From positions 5,366,501-5,430,500 of the forward strand of contig NZ_CP010979.1 of assembly GCF_000498395.2 (NCBI RefSeq): 64,000 nt of DNA, read 5' to 3'. Both the position numbers and the translations under genes were made by a program. The notes beneath the pieces were generated by a model. The model saw only the letters and a program-made list of their open reading frames with translations, was not told the DNA's origin and did no database searches. The first letter of the stretch is position 1. The number at the start of each line of letters is the position of its first letter. Positions 50,516 to 63,385 of this stretch are shown here, piece after piece. This stretch comes from Pseudomonas putida S13.1.2 (GTDB lineage: Bacteria; Pseudomonadota; Gammaproteobacteria; Pseudomonadales; Pseudomonadaceae).

Positions 50516-51580
50516 ATGACTGCCCTGAAGAACGACCGTTTCCTGCGTGCTCTGCTCAAGCAACCCGTAGACGTCACCCCGGTGTGGATGATGCGCCAGG
50601 CTGGCCGCTACCTGCCGGAGTACCGCGCCAGCCGCGCCAAGGCCGGTGACTTCATGAGCCTGTGCATGAACCCGCAGTTTGCCTGCGAGGTCACCCTGCA
50701 GCCGCTGGAGCGCTACCCGCTGGACGCGGCGATCCTGTTCTCGGACATCCTCACCATCCCTGACGCCATGGGCCTGGGCCTGTACTTCGAAACCGGCGAA
50801 GGCCCGCGTTTCAAGAAGGTCATCAGCACCCCGGCTGACATCGAAGCGCTGCCGATCCCCGACCCGCAGAAAGACCTGGGCTATGTGATGGACGCGGTCA
50901 GCACCATTCGCCGGGAGCTCAATGGCCGCGTGCCGCTGATCGGCTTCTCCGGCAGCCCGTGGACCTTGGCCACCTACATGGTCGAAGGCGGCTCGTCGAA
51001 GGACTTCCGCAAGACCAAGGCCATGGCCTACGACAACCCGCAGGCCCTGCACCTGCTGCTGGACAAGCTGGCCCAGTCGGTCACCAGCTACCTGAACGGC
51101 CAGATCCTGGCCGGCGCCCAGGCCGTGCAGATCTTCGACACCTGGGGCGGCAACCTGTCGGCGGCGGCTTACCAGGAATTCTCCCTGGCCTACATGCGCA
51201 AGATCGTCAGCGGCCTGATCCGCGAGCACGAAGGGCGCAAGGTGCCGGTGATCCTGTTCACCAAGAACGGTGGCCTGTGGCTGGAAAGCATCGCCGACGC
51301 CGGGGCAGACGCCCTGGGCCTGGACTGGACCTGCGAGATCGGCGATGCGCGCCGCCGTGTGGGTGACAAAGTGGCGCTGCAAGGCAACATGGACCCGACC
51401 GTGCTGTACGCCAAGCCCGAGGCTATCCGCCAGGAAGTGGCGCGTATTCTGGCCAGCTATGGCCACGGCACCGGCCACGTATTCAACCTTGGCCATGGCA
51501 TCACCCCGGAAGTCGACCCGGAGCATGCCGGCGTGTTCATCAACGCCGTGCATGAGCTGTCGGCGCAGTACCATCAGTAA
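50516..51580 (+). CDS. hemE: uroporphyrinogen III decarboxylase
   Basis: A 354-residue TIM-barrel enzyme of heme synthesis that removes four carboxyl groups from uroporphyrinogen III to make coproporphyrinogen III. Signatures are PVWMMRQAGRYLPEYRASRA, AILFSDILTIPDAMGLGLYF (catalytic Asp), GFSGSPWTLATYMVEGGSSKDF and FNLGHGITPEVDPEHAGVF. Length and start are usual. A strong terminator follows 18 bases after the stop, and the gene seems monocistronic. Confidence 0.98.
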   Translation: MTALKNDRFLRALLKQPVDVTPVWMMRQAGRYLPEYRASRAKAGDFMSLCMNPQFACEVTLQPLERYPLDAAILFSDILTIPDAMGLGLYFETGEGPRFKKVISTPADIEALPIPDPQKDLGYVMDAVSTIRRELNGRVPLIGFSGSPWTLATYMVEGGSSKDFRKTKAMAYDNPQALHLLLDKLAQSVTSYLNGQILAGAQAVQIFDTWGGNLSAAAYQEFSLAYMRKIVSGLIREHEGRKVPVILFTKNGGLWLESIADAGADALGLDWTCEIGDARRRVGDKVALQGNMDPTVLYAKPEAIRQEVARILASYGHGTGHVFNLGHGITPEVDPEHAGVFINAVHELSAQYHQ

Positions 51581-51597
51581 TCTGATCGCTGAAAGCA

Positions 51598-51623
51598 AAG
51601 CCCGGCCCTGAGCCGGGCTTTTT
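51598..51623 (+). terminator. rho-independent terminator of hemE
   Basis: AAAGCCCGGC and GCCGGGCTTTTT arms around CCTGA, 18 bases after the hemE stop. Confidence 0.92.
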
Positions 51624-51695
51624 GTTGCATTAAGTTTTGATTCAGCGAACGTCGCTAATCTGGTCCCATCGAAACCGAAACAGGACCCGATCCTC

Positions 51696-52043
51696 ATGAA
51701 AGCACGTTACCTCGCCCTGATCCTTGCCCCTCTGTTCAGCACCGCTGCTCTGGCCGCAACCTATACCGGCCCTGGCGCCCAGTCGGTAACCACCGTGGCA
51801 GCTGCCAACGACGCTGCAGATGACACGCCTGTGGTGCTGCAGGGGTATGTGACCAAGAAGATCAACAACGACGACAAGTACGAGTTCAAGGACAACACCG
51901 GCACCATCACTGTTGAAATCGACGACGAAGACCTGCCGCCGACCCCGTTCAACGACAAGACCAAGGTCAAGCTGACCGGTGAGGTGGAGAAGCACCTGAT
52001 GAGCCGCGAAGTGGATGTGGATATTGTCGAGATCATCAACTGA
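51696..52043 (+). CDS. YgiW/YdeI-type periplasmic OB-fold stress protein
   Basis: A 115-residue protein with a signal peptide (MKARYLALILAPLFSTAALA, cleavage ALA/AT). The mature part is a BOF (bacterial OB-fold) domain: VVLQGYVTKKINNDDKYEFK, then GTITVEIDDEDL and KVKLTGEVEKHLM with the final VDIVEIIN. YgiW/YdeI family members are linked to resistance to peptides, peroxide and other stresses. The ATG at 51696 has AGGA 14 bases upstream. Confidence 0.92.
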   Translation: MKARYLALILAPLFSTAALAATYTGPGAQSVTTVAAANDAADDTPVVLQGYVTKKINNDDKYEFKDNTGTITVEIDDEDLPPTPFNDKTKVKLTGEVEKHLMSREVDVDIVEIIN

Positions 52044-52050
52044 TCTGATG

Positions 52051-52120
52051 GCCTCTTCGCGGGCACGCCCGCTCCCACAGGGACTGCACCGAACCCTGTG
52101 GGAGCGGGCGTGCCCGCGAA
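52051..52120. repeat. REP pair (TGTGGGAGCGGG type), inverted
   Basis: CCTCTTCGCGGGCACGCCCG and CGGGCGTGCCCGCGAA arms in opposite orientation around CAGGGACTGCACCGAACCCTG. The right arm is identical over 30 bases to the copy inside ftsY. Confidence 0.9.
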
Positions 52121-52124
52121 TGCT

Positions 52125-53369
52125 TCACGCCGCTTTGGGTGGTAACTTGCTCAGGTGCAACGCCACCAGCAATGCCACCGCCAGCAAGCTGCCAATGAAC
52201 AGCCCGATACCGCTCCAGCCCCACTGGTGCCAGAACACCCCGCCCGCCGTACCGGCCACGCTGGACCCTGCGTAATAGCTGAACAGGTACAGCGACGATG
52301 CCTGCCCCTTGGCCTTCAGTGCCCGGCGGCCGATCCAGCTGCTGGCCACCGAGTGCGCGCCAAAGAACCCGAAGGTGAACACCAGCATGCCCACAATCAC
52401 CATCGCCAGCGGGCTCGCCAGGGTCATCAACAAACCACCCGCCATTACCACGATACTGGCCCAGAACACCTTGCGCCGGCCCAGCTTGTCCGCCAGCGCG
52501 CCGACTTGCGCCGAGCTGTAGATGCCAGACAGGTAGACCACCGACAGCAAGCCGACCAGCGCCTGGTTCATGTGGTAAGGCTCGGCCAGCAAGCGGTAGC
52601 CGATGTAGTTGAACAGGGTGACGAAGGCGCCCATCAGCAGGAAGGCCTCGAGGAACAGCCAAGGCAGGCCGGCATCCTTGAAGTGCATGACAAAGCCGTC
52701 CAGCAGGCTGCGTGGGCTCATCATCTGCGGGCGGAAGTTGCGCGATTCGGGCAGCACCTTCCAGAACACCAGGGCGGCGACCAGGGCCAGGCCACCGATG
52801 GTCAGCATGGCCGTGTGCCAGCTGACGAAGTCGATCAGCACGCCGGTGATCAGCCGTCCGCTCATGCCGCCAATGGCGTTGCCGCCGATGTACAGGCCCA
52901 TGGCCAGGCCAATGTGCTGAGGGTGGATTTCTTCGCTCAGGTAGGTCATGGCCACAGCAGCCAAGCCGCTCAGTGACAGGCCAACCAGGGCGCGGGTGGC
53001 CAGTACCAGTTCCCAGCTTGGCATCACCGCGCTGGCCAGGGTGGAGAGGGCGGCGCACACCAGGGCAAAGACCATCACCGGCTTGCGCCCGATGCGGTCA
53101 GAAATGGGGCCGGTGATCAACAGGCCGAACGCCAGCATGGCGGTGGAAACCGACAGCACCAGGCTGCTCTGCGCCGCGTTGATGGCAAATTCTTTCGATA
53201 GCAGCGGCATCATCGGCTGCACGCAGTACAGCAGGGCGAAGGTGGCGAAGCCGCCGCTGAACAGGGCCAGCACGGTCTTCATGAAGGCGGGGGTGCCTTT
53301 TTCGATCCACATTTCGTTCAGTAGGGCAGGTTCTGGCTCGGCGGGAAGGGGGGCTGCAGCAATTTTCAC
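52125..53369 (-). CDS. MFS transporter, YnfM/AraJ-like
   Basis: A 414-residue major facilitator with about 12 membrane segments and the loop motif GPISDRIGRKPVM (about residues 90-100, the MFS A-motif), repeated weakly as GALADKLGRRKVF in the second half. The pattern resembles YnfM-type putative arabinose or drug exporters; the substrate is unknown. I chose the GTG at 53369 because AGAGG lies eight bases upstream; an ATG at 53402 gives 11 more residues. It is divergent from the LysR gene at 53478, which probably controls it. Confidence 0.88.
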   Translation of the reverse strand: MKIAAAPLPAEPEPALLNEMWIEKGTPAFMKTVLALFSGGFATFALLYCVQPMMPLLSKEFAINAAQSSLVLSVSTAMLAFGLLITGPISDRIGRKPVMVFALVCAALSTLASAVMPSWELVLATRALVGLSLSGLAAVAMTYLSEEIHPQHIGLAMGLYIGGNAIGGMSGRLITGVLIDFVSWHTAMLTIGGLALVAALVFWKVLPESRNFRPQMMSPRSLLDGFVMHFKDAGLPWLFLEAFLLMGAFVTLFNYIGYRLLAEPYHMNQALVGLLSVVYLSGIYSSAQVGALADKLGRRKVFWASIVVMAGGLLMTLASPLAMVIVGMLVFTFGFFGAHSVASSWIGRRALKAKGQASSLYLFSYYAGSSVAGTAGGVFWHQWGWSGIGLFIGSLLAVALLVALHLSKLPPKAA

Positions 53370-53410
53370 GGGCGGGTACCTCTGGCGCAATGAAAAAAGC
53401 ATATAGCTGG

Positions 53411-53434
53411 CTAATGATTAGATCCAATATATTG
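53411..53434. promoter_or_regulatory. two short palindromes in the MFS/LysR divergent region
   Basis: CTAATGATTAG (53411-53421) and CAATATATTG (53425-53434), both perfect, in a short AT-rich intergenic region. Candidate binding sites for the divergent LysR-type regulator. Confidence 0.45.
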
Positions 53435-53477
53435 TTCGACCTATTTAAGACGTTTTGCGACCTGTTGGGAGCCGATC

Positions 53478-54377
53478 ATGGAACTGCGCCATCTGCGTTA
53501 CTTCATCGCCGTGGCCGAAGAGCTGCACTTTGGCCGTGCCGCCCAGCAGCTGGGCATTTCCCAGCCGCCCCTGAGCCAGCAGATCCAGGCCCTGGAGCAG
53601 GAACTGGGGGCGCGGTTGTTCGAGCGCACCAATCGTCGGGTCGAGCTGAGCGAGGCGGGGCGGCTGTTCCTTGAAGAGGCCCGCCAGGTGCTGGCGCAGG
53701 TGGAGAAGGCCGCAGATGTGGCCCGGCGGGCACAGCTGGGTGAACTGGGCGAAATGAAGATCGGCTTTACCTCGTCTGCGCCATTCACCTCGAAGATCCC
53801 CAAGGCCATCCATGCCTTTCGTCAGCGGTTCCCGGCGGTGCACCTGAACCTCAAGGAAATGAGCAGCCGCGATGTCGCCGAAGGGGTGTTCGACGAGTCC
53901 ATCGAAGTGGGGCTGATGCGACCGATGCCGTTGCCGGAAGGCTTGTTGGCCACCGAGCTGTTCCGCGAGCCGCTGGTGGCGGTGATCAACGCCTCGCACC
54001 CGCTGGCTGAAGGCACTGAACAAGGGGTGCACATGGCGGCGCTGGCCCACGAGCCGTTCGTATTCTTCCCGCGCAGTTATGGCAGCGGCCTGCATGCGCA
54101 GTTGCTCACCCTGGCGCGTCAGGCAGGCTTCAGCCCGCACTTTGCCCAGGAGGCTGGGGAGGCAATGACCATCATCGGCCTGGTGTCGGCGGGGTTGGGG
54201 GTGTCGGTGTTGCCGGCGTCGTTCCAGCGCATGCGCATCGAAGGGGTGGTATACCGCACGCTGCTGGACGAAGGGGCGATGTCGGCGGTGTGGCTGGTGC
54301 AGCGCGAGCGCGGCAATTCGGTGATGGCCAAGGCGTTTGCCGAGCTGTTGACGGGGCAGGTGGTCGGCCAGGGATAA
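53478..54377 (+). CDS. LysR-family transcriptional regulator
   Basis: A 299-residue LTTR. The N-terminal winged helix is MELRHLRYFIAVAEELHFGR, then AAQQLGISQPPLSQQIQALE and LFERTNRRVELSEAGRLFLE. The effector domain starts near residue 92 (EMKIGFTSSAPFTS), resembling the catechol-type group (CatR/BenM-like start MELRHLRYF). It probably activates or represses the divergent MFS gene. The orphan parA gene follows 76 bases downstream. Confidence 0.92.
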   Translation: MELRHLRYFIAVAEELHFGRAAQQLGISQPPLSQQIQALEQELGARLFERTNRRVELSEAGRLFLEEARQVLAQVEKAADVARRAQLGELGEMKIGFTSSAPFTSKIPKAIHAFRQRFPAVHLNLKEMSSRDVAEGVFDESIEVGLMRPMPLPEGLLATELFREPLVAVINASHPLAEGTEQGVHMAALAHEPFVFFPRSYGSGLHAQLLTLARQAGFSPHFAQEAGEAMTIIGLVSAGLGVSVLPASFQRMRIEGVVYRTLLDEGAMSAVWLVQRERGNSVMAKAFAELLTGQVVGQG

Positions 54378-54453
54378 TACGGGTCAAATGGCGCTGGCCA
54401 TTGCCGCAGTGGCGCCACATACTCGGGCATTCGTTGATACACGGAGGTCTCTC

Positions 54454-55227
54454 ATGCGGCGCGTGGTGTTCAATCAGAAAGGTGGCGTGGGCAAGTCGAG
54501 CATCGCCTGCAACCTGGCGGCGGTCAGTGCCAATGAAGGCTACCGGACCCTGTTGATCGACCTGGATGCCCAGGCGAATTCGACCCAGTACCTCACCGGC
54601 CTGACCGGCGAGGACATCCCCATGGGTATCGCCGACTTCTTCAAGCAAAGCCTGTCCAGCGGGCCGTTCAGCAAGAAGAACAAGGTCGACATCTACGAAA
54701 CCCCGTTCGACAACTTGCACGTGGTCACGGCCACTGCCGAGTTGGCCGACCTGCAGCCCAAGCTTGAGGCCAAGCACAAGATCAACAAGCTGCGTAAGTT
54801 GCTCGACGAGCTGGACGAGGACTACGAGCGTATCTACATCGATACCCCGCCGGCACTTAACTTCTACGCGGTTTCCGCGTTGATCGCCGCTGATCGTGTG
54901 CTGATCCCCTTTGACTGCGACAGCTTCTCGCGCCAGGCCCTGTACGGCCTGCTGGCCGAGATCGAAGACCTCAAGGAAGACCACAACGAAGACCTGATGG
55001 TCGAAGGCATCGTGGTCAACCAGTTCCAGTCCCGTGCCAGCCTGCCGCAGCAAATGCTCGACGAGCTGCTGGCCGAGGGCCTGCCGGTGCTACCGGTGTA
55101 CCTGGGCAGCTCGGTGAAGATGCGCGAATCGCACCACGCCAGCCTGCCGCTGATTCACCTGGAACCGCGGCACAAACTGACACAGCAGTTTGTCGAGTTG
55201 CACGATTTGCTTGAGCGCAGCGAATAG
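54454..55227 (+). CDS. orphan ParA/MinD family ATPase
   Basis: A 257-residue deviant-Walker ATPase with KGGVGKSS at 9-16, LLIDLDAQANSTQYLTG (A' motif), and YIDTPPALNF, then VLIPFDCDSFSRQAL. No parB or minC/minE neighbour exists, so it is an orphan member of the ParA family whose cargo is unknown. It carries no DNA-binding HTH. The ATG at 54454 follows CGGAGG. The higBA module begins 15 bases after its stop. Confidence 0.9.
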   Translation: MRRVVFNQKGGVGKSSIACNLAAVSANEGYRTLLIDLDAQANSTQYLTGLTGEDIPMGIADFFKQSLSSGPFSKKNKVDIYETPFDNLHVVTATAELADLQPKLEAKHKINKLRKLLDELDEDYERIYIDTPPALNFYAVSALIAADRVLIPFDCDSFSRQALYGLLAEIEDLKEDHNEDLMVEGIVVNQFQSRASLPQQMLDELLAEGLPVLPVYLGSSVKMRESHHASLPLIHLEPRHKLTQQFVELHDLLERSE

Positions 55228-55241
55228 CGCCTGCCTGACGC

Positions 55242-55296
55242 TTGCACTGTATCCAAGTCCCAAGCATAATCTCCCAAAACGGGAGATTATGCTTGG
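55242..55296 (+). promoter_or_regulatory. higBA promoter with a 16-base-pair palindrome abutting the toxin start
   Basis: TTGCAC (55242-55247), 17 bases, and CATAAT (55265-55270) form a good sigma-70 promoter. The -10 lies in the left arm of a perfect inverted repeat: CCAAGCATAATCTCCC (55260-55275) and its complement GGGAGATTATGCTTGG (55281-55296) with a five-base loop. The higB ATG follows immediately. Toxin-antitoxin operons are normally repressed by the antitoxin at such a palindrome. Confidence 0.75.
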
Positions 55297-55605
55297 ATGC
55301 GCGTCATTGCCAAAAGCAGCTTGGTGAAGTTCTGGGAATTGCCTGGGCATGAAGATGCCAAAGCGGCCTTGGAAAGCTGGCACGATATGGCGCTCAAAGC
55401 TATCTGGCGAACGCCACAGGATGTAAAAGATCAGATTGGCAACGCCAGCATCTGCGGCAAGAACCGCGTGGTTTTCAACATCGGGGGGAACAAGTATCGG
55501 CTTGTGGTCGAGATGCAGTATCGAGCCGGTATTGCCTGGGTGAAGTTCGTAGGTACGCACAAGCGCTACGACGAGATTGACGTGGAGACAGTCTGTGAAT
55601 ATTAA
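55297..55605 (+). CDS. higB: HigB-family mRNA interferase toxin
   Basis: A 102-residue toxin of the HigB family (YgjN-like). Seen: MRVIAKSSLVKFWELPGHED, AIWRTPQDVKDQIGNASICG, NRVVFNIGGNKYRLVVEMQY and VKFVGTHKRYDEIDVETV; the NIGGNKYRL and THKRYD blocks are the family signatures, and members cleave mRNA at the ribosome. The ATG at 55297 sits directly after the palindrome's right arm. The antitoxin start overlaps its last 11 bases. In this family the toxin precedes the antitoxin, as here. Confidence 0.9.
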   Translation: MRVIAKSSLVKFWELPGHEDAKAALESWHDMALKAIWRTPQDVKDQIGNASICGKNRVVFNIGGNKYRLVVEMQYRAGIAWVKFVGTHKRYDEIDVETVCEY

Positions 55606-55951
55606 GCCGATCCGCAATGATGACGACCTTCGAGCCGCGTTCCAGCGGCTCGAGGCCATTTTCCAGGCAGAAGCGGGCACGCCAGAAGCTGATGAAATGG
55701 AGGTGCTTGTGACACTGATTGAAGTGTACGAAAACAAGCACTATCCCATTCATCCCGCCAATCCCATCGAGGCCATCAAGTTCTGCATGGATCAGCAGGG
55801 CCTTACCCCACGTGATCTTGAGCCATTCATCGGCCCAAGCGGCCGAGTATCGGAAGTATTGAATGGGAAGCGTGGGCTAAGCCTTTCGATGATCAAGCGC
55901 CTGCATGATGGCCTTCGTATTCCCTATGAGTCGCTACTGGCAAATGCCTGA
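55595..55951 (+). CDS. higA: HigA-family antitoxin
   Basis: A 118-residue antitoxin. Its C-terminal half carries a helix-turn-helix (PIEAIKFCMDQQGLTPRDLE, then SGRVSEVLNGKRGLSLSMIK), as in YgjM-type HigA. The N-terminal half is helical and would contact the toxin. The start is a GTG (55595) with GGAG eight bases upstream, inside the end of higB, so translation is coupled. It probably binds the palindrome upstream of higB. It ends three bases from the convergent trxC stop. Confidence 0.9.
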   Translation: MNIKPIRNDDDLRAAFQRLEAIFQAEAGTPEADEMEVLVTLIEVYENKHYPIHPANPIEAIKFCMDQQGLTPRDLEPFIGPSGRVSEVLNGKRGLSLSMIKRLHDGLRIPYESLLANA

Positions 55952-55954
55952 GAA

Positions 55955-56389
55955 TTAGACCCCTTGGCTACGCACCCACTCCAGCAACGACTGAAGTGGA
56001 AACGCCCCGGCTTGGCGGCTGATTTCTCGCCCGTTCTTGAACAGCAGCAGGCTGGGGATCGAGCGGATGCCCAGTTGCCCGGCGAGGTTGCGGTTGGCTT
56101 CGCTGTCGAGTTTGGCCAGGCGGCAGCGGCCAGTGAGTTGGCGGGCGGCCTGTTCGAAAGTGGGCGCGAAGGATTTGCAAGGGCCGCACCAGTCGGCCCA
56201 GATGTCGACCAGCAGCGGCAGGTCGCCTTTGATCTGGCTGGCGTAGCTGGCTTCGGTGAGCTCGAAGGGGGTGCTCAGCAGCACGTCCTGTTTGCAGCGG
56301 CCGCATTTCGGTGCATCGCCCAGGCGCTCGGCGGGCAGGCGGTTCAGGCCGTTGCAGTGGGGGCAGGGGACTACCAGTGGGTCGGACAT
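55955..56389 (-). CDS. trxC: thioredoxin 2 (zinc-containing)
   Basis: A 144-residue thioredoxin with an N-terminal zinc ribbon (C9, C12, C29, C32) and the thioredoxin fold with W67-C-G-P-C71. This is the TrxC type, oxidative-stress related in E. coli. The ATG at 56389 follows AAGGAA; a longer frame to 56443 crosses a REP. It lies downstream of selO on the same strand, separated by a REP pair. Confidence 0.95.
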   Translation of the reverse strand: MSDPLVVPCPHCNGLNRLPAERLGDAPKCGRCKQDVLLSTPFELTEASYASQIKGDLPLLVDIWADWCGPCKSFAPTFEQAARQLTGRCRLAKLDSEANRNLAGQLGIRSIPSLLLFKNGREISRQAGAFPLQSLLEWVRSQGV

Positions 56390-56415
56390 ATCAATTCCTT
56401 GTGTTGTTTGTTCGG

Positions 56416-56509
56416 GCCCTATCGCCGGCAAGCCAGCTCCCACAGGGGTACCGCTTGCCTCAAGTCTGGCGCGTTACCTGTGGGAGCTGGCTTGCCGGCG
56501 ATAGGGCCG
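56416..56509. repeat. REP variant pair (GCCGGCAAGCCAGCTCCC)
   Basis: GCCCTATCGCCGGCAAGCCA (about 56417-56436) and TGGCTTGCCGGCGATAGGGC (about 56489-56508) in opposite orientation, with CCCACAGG and CCTGTGGG outside-in extensions. This is a sequence variant of the type A REP. Confidence 0.9.
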
Positions 56510-56525
56510 GTAGAGCAATCATCAA

Positions 56526-57986
56526 TCAGGAAGAGCAGCTGATTTCCAGGTGCTTGCCCCATTCCGGCGGCCGCTCGGCGTAGGCCTGCATCCCGGGCTG
56601 TTCCTCGAAGGGGCTGGTCAGTACCTTGTGCAATTGCCGCACTTCACTGTAATCCCCCGCTTCAGCCGCTTCGATGGCTTTCTGCGCCAGGTAGTTGCGC
56701 AGCACATACAGCGGGTTCACCGCATGCATCCGTTCACGGCGGCCTTCGGCATTGCCGGGTTCACGTTCACAGCGGGCCAGGTAGTCTGTACCCCAGGCAT
56801 CGAAGCCAGCCAGGTCGATGAAGTCGTCGCGCACCACCTTCAGCGCATCGGCCACCGGCTGCTCACCGAGTTTTCGGAAGAACAGGCTGTAGTCCACGCC
56901 ACCACGCTGCATGCACTGCAGCAGGCGCTCGACCAGTGCCATGTCGTCGTCCTCGGCAGTGGTCAGGCCCAGACGCCGGCGCATCAGGTCCAGGTAGTGG
57001 GCCTGGTACAGCGGCAGGAACAGCCCCAACGCTTCCTTCAACGGCTCAACCTCGATCACGGTGGTCAGTGCCTGGGCCAGCGCGCTGAGGTTCCAGTGGG
57101 CGATGGGCACCTGGTTGGCGTAGCTGTAGCGGCCACGGTCGTCGGAGTGGTTGCAGATGAAGTTGGCGTCGAAGTCGTCGAGGAAGGCGTACGGGCCGAA
57201 GTCGAAGGTAATGCCCAGGATCGACATGTTGTCGGTGTTCATCACCCCGTGGCAGAAGCCATAGGCCTGCCAGCGGGCGATCAGTTCGGCGTTGCGCTCG
57301 ACGATGGTGCGGAACATGGCCAGGTAGGGTTGTTCGTCGTCACGGCATTCGGGGTAGTGTTGCTCCAGCACATGGTCGATCAGCACACGCTGCTGCTCGG
57401 GCTGTTTGGTGTAGTAGAAATACTCGAAATGGCCGAAACGCACGTGGCTCTGCGCCACGCGGGTGAGCATGGCCGCGCTTTCACGGGTTTCGCGCCACAC
57501 CGCGGTGCTGGAGCCGATCACGCACAGCGCCCGGCTGCTGGGGATGCCGAGGGCGTGCAGGGCTTCGGAGGCAAGGAATTCGCGGATCGACGAGCGCAGC
57601 ACGGCGCGGCCGTCGCCCATGCGTGAATACGGGGTCTGGCCGGCGCCCTTGAGGTGCAGGTCCCAGTGCTCGCCTTTGTTGTTGAGCACTTCGGCCAGCA
57701 GCAGGCCGCGGCCATCGCCCAGGCGTGGGTTGTACGAGCCGAACTGGTGGCCGGAATAGACCATCGCCCGTGGGTCGGCTTCTTCCCACAGCTTATGGCC
57801 GCTGAACAGCTCGGCGAAAACCGGCAGGTCGGCCTGGGCGGGGTCGAGGTCGAGCAAGGCCATGGCCGACTCGCTGGCTACCACCAGGCGCGGGTCTGCA
57901 ATGGGCTCGGGCAGCACCTGGGTGGAGAACGCATCGCCCAGGCGGGCGAAGCGGTTGTCGAAGGTGAGTTGGTCGAGGGCTTTCAC
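56526..57986 (-). CDS. selO: SelO family protein adenylyltransferase (YdiU)
   Basis: A 486-residue pseudokinase-fold enzyme. The family transfers AMP to Ser/Thr/Tyr residues of proteins and is linked to redox stress. Seen: GHQFGSYNPRLGDGRGLLLAE, WDLHLKGAGQTPYSRMGDGRAVLRSSIREFLASEA, HGVMNTDNMSILGITFDFGPYAFLDDF and the C-terminal ISCSS with a cysteine at the place of the Sec/Cys of other members. The GTG at 57986 follows AGGAG; an in-frame ATG at 58031 gives a longer, less typical N-terminus. It starts 46 bases after mscK. Confidence 0.94.
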   Translation of the reverse strand: MKALDQLTFDNRFARLGDAFSTQVLPEPIADPRLVVASESAMALLDLDPAQADLPVFAELFSGHKLWEEADPRAMVYSGHQFGSYNPRLGDGRGLLLAEVLNNKGEHWDLHLKGAGQTPYSRMGDGRAVLRSSIREFLASEALHALGIPSSRALCVIGSSTAVWRETRESAAMLTRVAQSHVRFGHFEYFYYTKQPEQQRVLIDHVLEQHYPECRDDEQPYLAMFRTIVERNAELIARWQAYGFCHGVMNTDNMSILGITFDFGPYAFLDDFDANFICNHSDDRGRYSYANQVPIAHWNLSALAQALTTVIEVEPLKEALGLFLPLYQAHYLDLMRRRLGLTTAEDDDMALVERLLQCMQRGGVDYSLFFRKLGEQPVADALKVVRDDFIDLAGFDAWGTDYLARCEREPGNAEGRRERMHAVNPLYVLRNYLAQKAIEAAEAGDYSEVRQLHKVLTSPFEEQPGMQAYAERPPEWGKHLEISCSS

Positions 57987-58031
57987 GGGCTGCTCCTGAG
58001 GTTCAGCACAGAATAAAGCATTCGAGCCCAC

Positions 58032-61340
<3,309 letters not shown>

Positions 61341-61375
61341 AGGCAAACTACTTGTGGATCCGGCAGAAACGAAGT

Positions 61376-63118
<1,743 letters not shown>

Positions 63119-63237
63119 AGGCAGGTACTCCGGGACAGCGCGGGGAAATAGGACTAGATAGCATGCTGCTAGCAGGTCGCGTGCCAATCGATTCTAACCT
63201 GATGAATTGGCAGCATGTAAAGCGTTTCTGCAGATGT

Positions 63238-63267
63238 AGAAAAGGCACCGCGATGGGTGCCTTTTCT
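63238..63267. terminator. hairpin AGAAAAGGCACC/GGTGCCTTTTCT
   Basis: A perfect hairpin with A and T tails in the 267-base gap between betA and cvrA (both leftward); it can terminate the leftward betA transcript. Confidence 0.75.
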
Positions 63268-63282
63268 GGTGTTGCCTGGGCG

Positions 63283-63376
63283 GGCCTCTTCGCGGGCACG
63301 CCCGCTCCCACAGGTTTCTCACAATATTCGAAATTTGTGATGTACCTGTGGGAGCGGGCATGCCCGCGAAGAGGCC
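63283..63376. repeat. REP pair (TGTGGGAGCGGG type), inverted
   Basis: GGCCTCTTCGCGGGCACGCC at 63283-63302 and GGGCATGCCCGCGAAGAGGC at about 63356-63375 are opposite arms around a short AT-rich centre (CACAATATTCGAAATTTGTG). It lies just downstream of the betA stop. Confidence 0.9.
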
Positions 63377-63385
63377 GATGCAGCT

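Noticed and set aside
48797..51697. A 966-codon open frame on the minus strand
   Set aside because: It spans gltD, a REP and hemE in antisense and has no domain or ribosome site.
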